Positions 36,808-48,000 of a DNA stretch of 64,000 nt are shown in pieces; within the stretch, counting starts at the first letter, position 1, and each line of letters begins with the position of its first letter. The notes below the pieces were generated by a model. That model saw nothing but the letters and a program-made list of their open reading frames with translations, had not been told where the DNA came from and searched no databases. Origin of the DNA: Botryococcus braunii (lineage: Eukaryota; Chlorophyta; Trebouxiophyceae); contig KV908461.1 of NCBI GenBank assembly GCA_002005505.1, positions 160,503-224,502 of the forward strand. Reading direction: 5' to 3'. The position numbers and the translations under genes were made by a program.

Positions 36808-39800
36808 CTAAGGGCGAATCCGAGGGATTGTGCCCCTGGGAGGCAATGGAGGCAACCCGTGACTCCCTCTGTACTGCTCCACTTGCTGGCGGCAGCGCGT
36901 AAAATTCGTGAGTGGTTCCCACGTATCGTCGTCGGGCGTGTAACCTTTCCATCGCACAAGGTATTGCATATGCGGGGTTCCATCCGGGTCGTAGAGAGTG
37001 CGGCCGCGGTCATCCATGAGTGGCTTGTGGTCCACAATGCCACCAATCTCGTATTCGATATGGTCGTTGACGAGATGCGGGGGCGGCGGCGGCGGACGCA
37101 CACGTGCGACATCAGCGGTACGGTAGGGGGTGAGGAAGTTGACATTCACGGTAGGATGATACCAGGCGGGGGCGGCAGTTGAAAGGGCAGGCCGACATCC
37201 CGTAAGTTCATGTAACGCCTTCATAAACTTACTCACAAAGCGGGGGTCCCGATCAGAAACAATTTCCTCCGGATATCCATGATACATCCATACCCGTGTC
37301 CTTAGCAATTGTGCCACCGTATAAGCATCCGCATTCATGGTTGTAGCTGCAAAATGAGCACACTTGCTAAGCCTATCCACGACAACCCAAATAGCATCAT
37401 TTCCATTGGGAGTCTTTGGCAAATTAGTAATGAAATCCATGGACAAACTTTGCCACTTCCTGACTGGTATTTGTAAAGGGTGAAAAAGACCAGCAGGCAA
37501 AGTATTCCGAGCCTTGACCCGCTGGCAAGAGTCACAATGAGCAACATAGGCTTTGACATCCTCATACATTCCAGGCCAATACCATTCCCTTGTGAGAAGC
37601 TCATACATGCGAGTTACTCCAGGGTGGCCAACATGAGGCGGGTCATGCAATGCTTCCAAAATTCCACGTCGCAGATTCTCAACAACAAGTTCCCCATTCT
37701 TCCTTTCCTCAAACAATGCAGGAACATACTTCCGTCCATTCCTTTCCCAAAAGCCTCCCTTAAGACTAACCTTCCGACGATTCGCGCGCACTGCCAACCA
37801 AGGATCATCTGTGTAAGCCTTCCCAAGTTTTCCAAGTAAGGTTTCGTACCCATCGGTATCGGGGGTGAGCTCACTTGGGCTGGCCAACCCAATTTGCTCC
37901 ATCGTGCCGAGGGGGTCTTGGACCTCCTGAGCGGGCTCCGTGACTTTTCGAACCTTGCGGGACCGAGCTGCATCCAATCTGGAGGGGGTGAGGCAGTCCG
38001 GAGAGGGGCGCGTACGCTTGCGCCGGAGGGCAACCCCGGCCACTACTCCATTGTCCCTCCCCCCAGATCCAGGGTGACCATGTTGAGTGAAACACCTGGA
38101 GAGCGGGTCCGCAATGTTGGTCTTTCCCGGTTCCCATACCCATTCAATCTCAAACTCCTGCAGGCGCTCGGCCCACCGAGCCCTCCGAGGACTAAGTCCA
38201 ACCTGTTGACCCAAGAAGGTATTACACTTGTGATCCGTTACCACTGTCACTGGCTTCCCCAAAAGATAACATCTCCATTCCGTGAGAGCATACACCACAG
38301 CCAATAATTCCCGTTCCGTGGCACTGTAGTTCCTCTCGCTTGCTCCCAACTTCTTGCTAAAATAAGCACAAACCTTCCCATCTTGAAACAACACAGCTCC
38401 CACGCCGTAATCGCATGCGTCTCACACCACCTTGAATGGCCGACGTACATCCAGGAGTGTCAGGATAGGGGCTCTTACCAATGCTTCCTTGATTTTGGTG
38501 AATGCTTCCTGTTGCTCCTGTCCCCACTTCCAAGGTGCCTTTGCTCCAGAGAGAGCGGTCAATGGGGTTGCTAGGATACTATAGTTTTGGATGAATTTGC
38601 GAAAATAGTTAGACAACCCCAAAACCCTTCTAACTTCCGTTACGTTTGTGGGTGAAGGCCACTCTTGCACCACCTTGACTTTATCCATATCCACTTCCAA
38701 TCCATTTGCACCAATAATGTGTCCCAAGTACTTCAATTGGTTCTCAAAGAAAGAACATTTGACAAGTTTTGCCAAGAGTTGATGTTCACGCAGACGGGTG
38801 AAAACTCTCTCCAACTGCCCCAAGTGTTCATCTTCCGTTTTGCTGTAAATGAGCACATCATCTAAATACACCACCACAAATCCTTCCCTTATAAAGTCAT
38901 GAAAGACTTCATTCATCAACCTCTGAAATGTGGCGGGGGCATTTTTCAGACCAAAGGGGAGAACAAGAAATTCGTACAAACCAAAAGGGGTCCGAAAGGC
39001 AGTCTTTGGCACATCCTCCTTCCGAAGCCTGACCTGATGGTATCCAGACAGTAAGTCCAAGCTTGAAAACACTTTTGCTCCCTTAAGTTTATCTAACAGG
39101 TCATCAATTCTGGGTAGAGGGTATCTATCAGAGATGGTGATTTTGTTGAGGGGACGGTAATCTATAACCATCCGTAAACTTCCATCCTTCTTCCTAACGA
39201 ACAAAACAGGTGAAGCAAAAGGGGAGCAACTTGGCCTGATCAATCCCAATTTCAACATCTCATCCACTGTTTTCTCGCACTCCGCAAGCTCACTTGGAGC
39301 TAGCCGGTACGCGGGCCTATTGGGAGGCCGATGTCCTTCCTCCAAATTTATTGTGTGAAATACTTCCCTTTCCGGAGGTAGCCCCGGGAGTTGCTTGGCA
39401 AACAAATCCTCATTAGCACGTAACAACTCCTTCAATGCCTGCGGTTTTCCTTCCAACATATCATTTATTTGTTGAGTGAAAGTCATACCGGTACCACTGG
39501 TGGGTTTTGTGACGACGGGCGTGTCGTCCACAGATTGGTCGGTATCCGCCAGGTCGACCCCACTTGAGGCGTCCTCCCCGGTGGTGTCCACCAACTCAGC
39601 CTGGTCATTCACAAGCACAGTATACAAGCAAACTTTCCATACATCTTGCCCCTTCCATCCCCTTCCATTCCTGTCCTTCCTTCCCTCCTTCCTTTCTTTT
39701 GCTTGAAGACCCCAAACAAGTTTTGGCCCAACCTGTAAGGGTGAATCTGCTCGTGTTAAGGTAACCCACTTCCCATGATGTCTAAAGTGAGCAGCTTTCA

Positions 39801-40476
39801 CACGAAAATCAATGGAGGCTCCCCTTGCTTCCATCCAATCCTGCCCCAAAATCATGTCTACCCCATCAATCATGGCAGGGCTTACAATGAAGTTATGACG
39901 GGAGCTTACACCGGGCTTAAGCGTAAATGACACATCGACCGTTCCTTTCGTATCAGACACACTTCCATCCGCAAGAGTCACTGAGATACTCGAGGGTTTA
40001 TAGCGCACCCCAAGTCCTTGCAAAGTATCACTTTTAATAAAGGAATGAGACGCCCCACTGTCAAACAACACTGAAAGGATTTTCCCCTTAACATTCGCAG
40101 GAAAGGTCATAGCGAGCGGAGAGTCAGTAGTAACACTTCCCATGGTAAGTGTGGGTCTTGGGGGAACCACACAACATATAAAAGAGAATGGGTATACACT
40201 AGTTTGACCATTCATGTCTACCGCCTGTCCCTTCCTTCCTGAACACACTTCCACAATCCTTCCTTTCATACGGTGAGCATAGAGACTCTTACTTTTCCAA
40301 GCTTTCCTTCCCACTATGAAACAACAAGTGAGGGACGGGTTGCACCTTTGTTCCCCTAAAAACTTGGAAATCTCAGATTCAGCCTTCCTAACATTTGGCA
40401 CCACAAGGTTCATCCCTTCCTTTCCCAATTTGGAGGCCACAAGAGAGTGCAATTCATGCAAGCAAGTGGCATCCAT
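36808..40476 (-). pseudogene. E2 pol, broken by a TGA codon and an integrase deletion
   Basis: It starts at ATG 40476, about 12 nt after the gag stop and in a different frame. Order: protease (LFDSGASHSFIKS), RT (MVIDYRPLNKITISDRYPLP, VVYLDDVLIYS), RNase H (NYSATERELLAVVYAL, VTDHKC), integrase zinc block (HVGHPGVTRMYELLTREWYW, CDSCQR), core with MDFITNLP and VSDRDPRFVSKF, and a chromodomain (YLVRWKGYTPDDDTWEP) to the stop at 36808. Two defects: a TGA at 38422-38424, where the family has a Cys codon ahead of DACDYG, and a deletion that joins GCRPALSTA directly to a downstream WYHPTVNVNF. The deletion removes the YHPQTDGQTE block with the catalytic Glu and roughly 200 residues after it. Confidence 0.92.
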
Positions 40477-40487
40477 GGCTTCAGAAT

Positions 40488-41687
40488 TTACTTTTGAGGA
40501 TTATGCCCCGGCCCTTTTCCCTTCCAATGTCCTCCCCGGCCACCACGGCCCTTCCACTGCCCACCTCGAGCTTGATTAGAGGGAAAAGGAGGAGGTGGGG
40601 GCAATTGACTGTCGCGCCTGCTCTTCCTTTGCAAGTAGTCCCGCTTGGCCTGACATTGCCATTGCTCGTGACCAAAGTTTTTGCAGAAGTAACACTGGCG
40701 CTCGGAGGGGACGCTAGTCCGAGAATCTAACTTCCCACCAACGCTGTGGCCGACGGCTCCAAGCACAGGCCCCTGGGTGAATCCCGGAAAGTGTGCCGGC
40801 GTGCTTAAGGGAGTCCTCTTCACAGCGTTGAGAACCTTCCTTCCTTCCTGTCCCCTCAGCATCCCCCCTGACTTTAAGTTACTTTCATATTGCACCACAT
40901 AAGTGCACAATACGTCGAGGTCTGAGAATCTAACACCAGTTTGTGGGTTTATCGTGCAAGCAACTCTAATATGAGCATTCAAGCCTTTGAGAAACATGTA
41001 TATTTTATCATTTTCGCATATCTCATACTCAGTTTCAACGTCACTCAAGAGCGTTATGAACCTTTCGATACATTTTTCAACACTTTCATGGCCTTGATAG
41101 ACATGATCAAGCTTTTGGCGTGCGGCCATAACAAGGTCGGTTGAGTCATAGCGGTTCCCCATAAAAGTCTTGAACTCCTCCCAAGTTGCTTCCATTTGAT
41201 CCCCTTCCCGTTCCTTCCTTTTTAAGTGAGTTCCCCACACCTTTGTAGGTCGCTCCTCCATGCACTGGAGTGCGACTGCCACCCACTTGTCACGTGCCAC
41301 ATTCGAGATGTCAGCATAAGATTCTACTTTGCTAGCAAAGAACTGGAAACTCCCCCGTTTGCCCGTGAACATTGCGGGTGTAGGCACACGCACTACGTGA
41401 TTTGAGGATGGCGTCCGCTGGGAAGCTCGTTGACCCTCCAAGGCCTCGATCCTTTTGAGTAGCTTAGCAATCAAAATTTGGGTTCTGTCTTTCTTCAAGG
41501 GTTTCTTCATTGGTGCAAGCTTGGTTTTCCGTTTGGGTGTGGGTTTAGGCGGTGGAGCTGGTTCCGTTTCAAACTCCTCTTGCATGAGATCGTCCACTTC
41601 GACACCCTCCTTTTCAAGCCCTTCCAACAATTCCTTTTCCAACAAAGGGATACCAGCGTACTTGCTTCCTTTCCTGACGGACGCCAT
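40488..41687 (-). CDS. E2 gag
   Basis: 399 codons from ATG 41687 (MASVRKGSKYAGIPLLEKEL). A Pro/Lys-rich N-terminal part is followed by a helical capsid-like region (FQFFASKVESYADIS, KLDHVYQGHESVEKCIERF) and a CCHC zinc knuckle (CYFCKNFGHEQWQC). The C-terminus is basic and Gly-rich (GGQWKGRGGRGGHWKGKG) and probably binds RNA. A TTG codon 15 nt upstream is in frame, but the ATG is the likelier start. No defect was seen. Confidence 0.93.
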   Translation of the reverse strand: MASVRKGSKYAGIPLLEKELLEGLEKEGVEVDDLMQEEFETEPAPPPKPTPKRKTKLAPMKKPLKKDRTQILIAKLLKRIEALEGQRASQRTPSSNHVVRVPTPAMFTGKRGSFQFFASKVESYADISNVARDKWVAVALQCMEERPTKVWGTHLKRKEREGDQMEATWEEFKTFMGNRYDSTDLVMAARQKLDHVYQGHESVEKCIERFITLLSDVETEYEICENDKIYMFLKGLNAHIRVACTINPQTGVRFSDLDVLCTYVVQYESNLKSGGMLRGQEGRKVLNAVKRTPLSTPAHFPGFTQGPVLGAVGHSVGGKLDSRTSVPSERQCYFCKNFGHEQWQCQAKRDYLQRKSRRDSQLPPPPPFPSNQARGGQWKGRGGRGGHWKGKGPGHNPQK

Positions 41688-41753
41688 ACTCGCAAGGGAC
41701 AATCCGATGGCAACCTTCCTTACGTCTCCCTTCGAACCGAGGCTCTAACCGCC

Positions 41754-41765
41754 TCGCCGATACCA
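41754..41765 (-). other. E2 primer binding site
   Basis: TGGTATCGGCGA one base after the 5' LTR end. The first seven bases match the plant initiator-tRNA-Met primer site. Confidence 0.7.
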
Positions 41766-41766
41766 A

Positions 41767-42255
41767 TGAAACAAAGGGAGACGTGTATGCAAGTTTAATA
41801 ATAAGAGATACTAGGGTTTAAGGAAGGGGTGACACCGCGAGACAGTAAACGTGACGCCGATTCCTCTTACAATACGCAGCTCCTCCTCACGCAGGCGATT
41901 CCGAGTCTCCAATAAACAATATGGCCAACGCCAATAAAATATAATATGCAACAGATATATCCAGACCCCAAAGATAAGTGTGTCTCTCGAAGTGTGAGTC
42001 AAACTTGTGGTGAACCCGGCTACATCGCCCTTCTATGTGATGCTCTCGCGAGCACCACGAGAAGGATGACGAGAGGGCATCCTTTTGGACATTTCATGAA
42101 CATCCTATATTGTGAAGCTTCTCGTAGTACGACGTGCGTGAAGACACATGCGCACACATGCAGGCGTGCACGTAATTCGAAATACCTGCACATAATTCGA
42201 AAGGCCAGCCGCATGAGGTACGCAGACGCGGCACCGCACGCGTCACCTCACTACA
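41767..42255 (-). repeat. E2 5' LTR
   Basis: 489 bp, from TGTAGTGAGGTGACG to CCCTTTGTTTCA on its own strand. It should carry the element's promoter, reading leftward. Confidence 0.95.
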
Positions 42256-43067
42256 CCAGATGCCACAATGGCATTGACAAAGCCACACGGTGGAGTGTAA
42301 TCACTGCCGAGGGCAGGGTGACGACTGAGGGCATCAGCTACCACATTGGACTTGCCAGCAACGTGATCCCAACGGAAGTGGAACCTGGAAAGGAACTCAG
42401 CCCATCGTGTTTGACGGCGGCTAAGGGTAGGAAACGAGTCCAAGTAGGTGATGGCTTTGTGGTCTGTGACGACCCGGAAGTCAGGAGCACCTTCAAGGTA
42501 GCAGCGCCAGACAGTGAGGGCGTGCACCACAGCCAGGAGCTCTTGTTCCCCAGTGGCATAGTTGATTTCCGCAGGTGTAAGACCTCGGCTTTCGAAGGCC
42601 ACTGGACGACCATTTTGATAGAGCACGGCCCCGAACCCATGAAGGGAGGCATCAGTGTGCACTTCAAATGGTTGAGAGAAATCAGGGAAAGCTAGGCAGG
42701 GAGCAGTGGTCAAGGCCTGCTTGATTGCTTGGAAAGCAGCAGCGCAAGCAGGAGACCAGACCCAAGCCACATCTTTACGAGAAAGGCGGTGGAGAGGGGA
42801 AGCCAGCATCGCAAAGTTACGAATGAACTTGCGGAAGTAGGTGGCTAAGCCCAGGAAGGACCGTAGGTGACTGAGATTCCTAGGAGTAGGAAAATCAGCT
42901 ACGGCAGCTGTCTTACGGGGATCCACTTTGATTCCATCCGCAGACACCACATGACCCAAGTACGTGACTTCGGGCTGGGCGAAGGAGCATTTCTTGAGAT
43001 TGGCATAGAGCTGATGCTCTCGCAAAAGGTCCAGAACCTTTTGCAGGTGTTCACGATGCTCCTCAGG
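42256..43067 (-). CDS. E1 pol, end of reverse transcriptase and RNase H
   Basis: It contains the RT thumb region (ANLKKCSFAQPEVTYLGHVV, LRSFLGLATYFRKFIRNF) and RNase H (EVHTDASLHGFGAVLYQ, EQELLAVVHALTVWRCYL, VVTDHKAITYLDS, NVVADALSRHP). The YxDD part of RT is missing because E3 interrupts at 43067/43068. The frame is continuous with 34268-35794 once E2 and one CCAGA copy are disregarded. Confidence 0.93.
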
Positions 43068-43556
43068 TGTAGTGAGGTGACGCGTGCGGTGCCGCGTCTG
43101 CGTACCTCATGCGGCTCGCCTTTCGAATTATGTGCAGGCCTTTCGAATTACGTGCACGCCTGCATGTGTGCGCATGTGTCTTCACGCACGTCGTACTACG
43201 AGAAGCTTCACAATATAGGATGTTCATGAAATGTCCAAAAGGATGCCCTCTCGTCATCCTTCTCGTGGTGCTCGCGAGAGCATCACATAGAAGGGCGATG
43301 TAGCCGGGTTCACCACAAGTTGGACTCACACTTCGAGAGACACACTTATCTTTGGGGCCTGGATATATCTGTTGCATATTATATTGTATTCACGTTGGCC
43401 ATATTGTTTATTGGAGACTCGGAATCGCCTGCGTGAGGAGGAGCTGCGTATTGTAAGAGGAATCGGCGTCACGTTTACTGTCTCGCGGTGTCACCCCTTC
43501 CTTAAACCCTAGTATTTCTTATTATTAAGCTTGCATACACGTCTCCCTTTGTTTCA
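43068..43556 (+). repeat. E3 5' LTR
   Basis: 489 bp, TGTAGTGAGG...TTTGTTTCA. It is nearly identical to the E2 LTRs but with its own differences (for example GCAGGCC for GCAGGTA at about 43134). It faces away from the E2 5' LTR, 812 bp apart. Confidence 0.95.
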
Positions 43557-43558
43557 TT

Positions 43559-43570
43559 TGGTATCGGCGA
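43559..43570 (+). other. E3 primer binding site
   Basis: TGGTATCGGCGA two bases after the LTR. Confidence 0.7.
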
Positions 43571-44082
43571 GGCGGTTAGAGCCTCGGTTCGAAGGGAGAC
43601 GTAAGGAAGGTTGCCATCGGATTGTCCCTTGCGAGTATGGCGTCCGTCAGGAAAGGAAGCAAGTACGCTGGTATCCCTTTGTTGGAAAAGGAATTGTTGG
43701 AAGGGCTTGAAAAGGAGGGTGTCGAAGTGGACGATCTCATGCAAGAGGAGTTTGAAACGGAACCAGCTCCACCGCCTAAACCCACACCCAAACGGAAAAC
43801 CAAGCTTGCACCAATGAAGAAACCCTTGAAGAAAGACAGAACCCAAATTTTGATTGTTAAGCTACTCAAAAGGATCGAGGCCTTGGAGGGTGAACGAGCT
43901 TCCCAGCGGACGCCATCCTCAAATCACGTAGTGCGTGTGCCTACACCCGCAATGTTCACGGGCAAACGGGGGAGTTTCCAGTTCTTTGCTAGCAAAGTAG
44001 AATCTTATGCTGACATCTCGAATGTGGCACGTGACAAGTGGGTGGCAGTCGCACTCCAGTGCATGGAGGAGCGACCTACAAA

Positions 44083-44343
44083 TGTAGCGCTAACTAAGCG
44101 GAAGAGGTTTTTATGAGACAGTGAGACGTTCGTGGTGTGCAACGAAAGAGTGTTACATGATTGATTCGCAAGCCCACTCTTAAACCCAGGGTGGGTTGAA
44201 TTATACTGTACTGCCTCAGACGCGTAGTCGGGCAACCGAGCGAACTACCTGAGCGAGGTTGTACTGCGAACCCAGATCACATGGCAAGTCAATGAGCAAT
44301 GCCAAGGACCATACTAGAGCATTATACCCTAGGAAATGCTACA
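44083..44343 (-). repeat. E4 3' LTR
   Basis: 261 bp, identical to the E4 5' LTR by eye. Confidence 0.95.
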
Positions 44344-45097
44344 TGCCCTCCCCCTTGGCATAAGCTATGAGAAGTTGTTTATGGCAATGGGGCCACAAAA
44401 CGTAAGACAGGGGCATCACGAACCCTGCTTACTGTAACTATAGACAATCACACCTCCTATAGTTACCAAACCAGCAAGTCAGAGGATGAAGTCCACAAAG
44501 CAATTTAGCACGACACAGACGAGGGACTCATCTGCTCAATGCCCGAATACCTTAACATTCTAAGGACTATCGTCTGCAAGGCGGATCCTCTAACTTAGGG
44601 GACGAACTCTCTAGACAGCACTCACACCAGTGATGAAACAATTAGGTTGAGTCATTAGACTAGCACTTGTCCAAACCTTAGGTCCAGTTACCCTGCATTG
44701 CAGTGTAACCTTCGCTTGAGGTGGCTTTCCAACTAAAGGCATAAGGCATATCGTCTAGAGCAGCAAGCTATACACAACTAACTACCACATAGTGTATCTC
44801 ATGGGTAAGATACCAAAGCAAGTTACTCATGCACGGAACTACAATTTGCAGCTACACTGCCACAGCAAGTGCATCACAAAATGGAGCCGTGGGTCAAGGA
44901 AACATAACCCATGCAAAGCATATAAATAAGAGACATGCATGCAAGTCCATATTCACGAATCCCCCTCCCAGACCCTTCCAACCTCCCTCCCTCCCAGATC
45001 CAAGCTGGCTGGCGAAGTCCAAGGGTCATCAGCCGCAAATGGCTGGAAAAGTCTCACGGCCGCAAGTGGCTCAACAAGGGATGCCCGCAAGTGGGAC
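44344..45097 (-). other. E4 3' untranslated region
   Basis: About 750 bp between the pol stop and the 3' LTR. It is well conserved with the corresponding part of E5 (55459-55736 and 61344-61827) but has no open frame that I would call. Confidence 0.7.
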
Positions 45098-48000
45098 TTA
45101 AGAAAGGACTGGGGCAGCTGCCACGTCGTCTGCCAAGTGGCGAACATGGGCAAGGGGCTCCCAAGTGTTCTCAGTCTCAGGCAAAATAAGTCTAAAAGCA
45201 CGAGTACCAACTGCTGCAGCAATAGTAAAGGGCCCAAAATACTTAGCTGATAACTTTGACGAGAGCCCAGGTGAAAGCTGGTTCTTCCTTGCAGCCAACA
45301 ACACCTGGTCCCCCACCTTAAAAGGGTGGTCTCGTCTCTTTCTATCTGCATAAGACTTCTGCCGTTGCTGTGCAGAGGCAAGATTAGACTTGGCACTTTT
45401 CAAGGCAGTCTGCAGCCCCTCAACCCACTCAGACACAGCAGGATTCGCAGAACGTGAAGGAACAGCAGAAGACAAGGGAGTAAGGGGATGGCGCCCGTGA
45501 TTCAGGAAGAAGGGTGTCTGCAGTGTGGAAGCCTGGAGAGAGTTATTGTAAGCAAACTCCACCATGCTTAAATACTTGCACCAGTCATCCTGTCTCGGCC
45601 CCACAAACCCTCTTAACATGTCTTCCATGGTCCGATTCATTCTCTCTGTCTGCCCGTCTGTCTGAGGGTGGTAAGCAGTAGACATAGCAATCTCAGTACC
45701 CAATAATTTAACAAAGGCCTTCCAAAAATGGCTAGTGAACCTCGGATCTCTATCACTCACAATGGAGGTAGGCATTCCAAATCTCACAAAGACCCTGTCT
45801 ATAAACAGTTGTGCAAGTTGAGGTGCATTGATGGTTTTAGTGCATGCAGCCAAGACACACAACTTAGAAAACCTATCCACAAATACCACAATAGAATCAA
45901 ACCCACAACAGACAGGTAAATCAGTCACTAAATCAAGGGAAACGCTCTGCCAAGGTCCATCTGGAATGGGCAGTGGCTGAAGCAAACCATAAGGTACGGC
46001 TCCAGTTCCTTTAGTGCGCTGGCAGGTGTCACAAGACCTGCAAAAGTCCCTGACTGATGAGCTGAGACGTGGCCACCAAAACTCCCTGCACACTAGCTCA
46101 TACATCTTGTTAATACCAAGATGGCCAGAAAAGGGCGTGGTATGGCACTCTCTCAGCACCTTCTCTCTCAATGCATCAGGTACATAGACCTTCCCTGATT
46201 GCACAGAATAAGGTACAGAGTCCCTCAATACCAAAACACCTTCATCCACAAGTTTAGCAACTGTGGGATCAGAAACACAAAGCAAGGCAATCTCTTGTAA
46301 GAGAGAAGAGACAGCAACAGAGGAGACATGCATCACTGCAAGGTCAACACGCCTAGACAAGGCATCTGCAACCACATTATCAGTGCCTTTAACATACTTT
46401 ATATCAGGCATAAACCTCATAATCTCAGTGAGCCAACGTTCCTGCCTACTAGTCCTAACAGGAGCAGTCAGTAAGTACTTTAAAGCCTGCTGATCAGTGT
46501 GTACAGTAAACTTAGCACCCAGCAATAAATGTTTCCATTTAAGCAAAGCATGAACAAGAGCCAATAATTCTCGGTCATACGGGGCCAACTTCCTCTCAGG
46601 GGGCTGGAGTTTCCTGGACTCGAAGGCGACGGGCTGCAGTCCCTGGCCTTGATCCTGCTGCAAAACAGCACCCACAGCAAAGCCTGAGGCATCTACATGT
46701 ACAACAAAAGGTTTGTCTAAATCAGGCATCAACAAACAAGGAGGAGAAGAAACAAGATCTTTCAATGCAATGAAGGCTTCCCTCTGGGGTCCCGCCCAGG
46801 TCCAAGGCACATCCTTCTTAAGCAACTCAGTCATAGGATAAGCAACATCTGCAAAATGGTCAATAAAAGTGTCATAGTACTGTGTCAACCCAAGGAACCC
46901 TCTCAACTGTGACACATTACAAGGAGTGGGCCAATCCTGAATGGCAGCAACCTTCCTAGGATCCACCTTAATCCCATCCGGTGTCAACAGGTGCCCAAGG
47001 TATTCCACCTGCTTGGCAGCAAATTCACACTTAGACCTTTTACAGTAAAATTTATGTTCCCTCAGCACTGACAAGACAGTTCTCAAATGCTCCATATGTT
47101 CTGCAACGGATTTAGAATAGATAAGGATATCATCTAGGTATACCAGTACAAATCTGTCAAGAAAGGGAGCCAAGACAGAGTTCATTACAGCCTGAAAGGT
47201 GGCAGGTGCATTAGTCAATCCAAAAGGCATCACAGTAAATTCATAATGGCCATAACGGGTCTTAAATGCAGTCTTTTCTATACTGTCTTCATGCATACGT
47301 ATCTGATGATAACCAGAAGCCAGATCAAGTTTAGAAAAGATACAACTACCATGAAGTTGTTCAAACATCTCATCAATTCTAGGCAAAGGATGCTGGTTCC
47401 TAACAGTAATCCTATTCAAAGCTCTATAGTCAATACACAAACGCCAGCCACCATCTTTTTTTGGAACAAATAAAATGGGTGCACCAAAGGGTGAGGTTGA
47501 TGGGCGGATGAAGCCTCGCTCCAGGAGCTCCTGTAACTGCGCACGAAGTTCAGCAAGCTGAGCTCCAGACAGTGGATATATACGAGAGGCTGGAGGAGTT
47601 GCGTCCGGCTCCAATCTGATATGGTGGTCTCCAGCACGAGAAGGAGGGAGGCCTTCAGGAAGTCCAGACAGTACATCCTTAAACTCCTGCAAAAGCTCCT
47701 CCAACTCTGGCACATTGTGTGCATCAGTATCTGGACTGTCAGTCACTGCATTTAATTGAACAACATAGATTGATTCACCCAACTTCACCATCTCTTCTAC
47801 TTCCATAGATGAGATCACATATTCTGGCATGCCTGACCTCTGACACCCCAACAATACATGTGTTTTGTTGTCATGAGTCAAGGACACAGCATTCAATTTC
47901 CAATTAACAACTGGGTTAAAAGCAGTGAGCCAAGGTTTGCCCAAGACAAGATCATAATACATCAACTCAGTAGGGAGGCAGGTGACTCTAAAACCCAATG

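Larger units (their letters stand above)
35795..42255 (-). mobile_element. E2: full-length Ty3/gypsy element with 489-bp LTRs
   Basis: LTRs 35795-36283 and 41767-42255, ends TG...CA, flanked by the 5-bp duplication CCAGA. The two LTRs differ at three positions that I can see (about 0.6%), so the insertion is recent. The primer site TGGTATCGGCGA lies next to the 5' LTR (- strand, 41754-41765). A purine tract AATAGGGGGGGGAGTA (- strand) lies next to the 3' LTR. The gag and pol frames are separate. Pol has an in-frame stop and an integrase deletion, so this copy is probably not autonomous. Confidence 0.95.
33706..43067 (-). mobile_element. E1: Ty3/gypsy chromovirus, split by E2, truncated by E3
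   Basis: This is the host element of the pile. Its 3' LTR is at 33706-33875, with a purine tract next to it (- strand GAGGGGGAGAAA). The pol gene is in two pieces, 34268-35794 and 42256-43067, separated by the complete element E2 with a duplicated target CCAGA (35790-35794 and 42256-42260). The reading frame is continuous across the E2 site. The upstream part of E1 (start of RT, protease, gag, 5' LTR) is cut off by E3 at 43068 and should lie beyond the right edge of the window. Confidence 0.9.

Noticed and set aside
43063..43377. 104-codon frame antisense in the E3 LTR
   Set aside because: It is LTR sequence read in the wrong direction, also present in the E2 LTRs with different ends.
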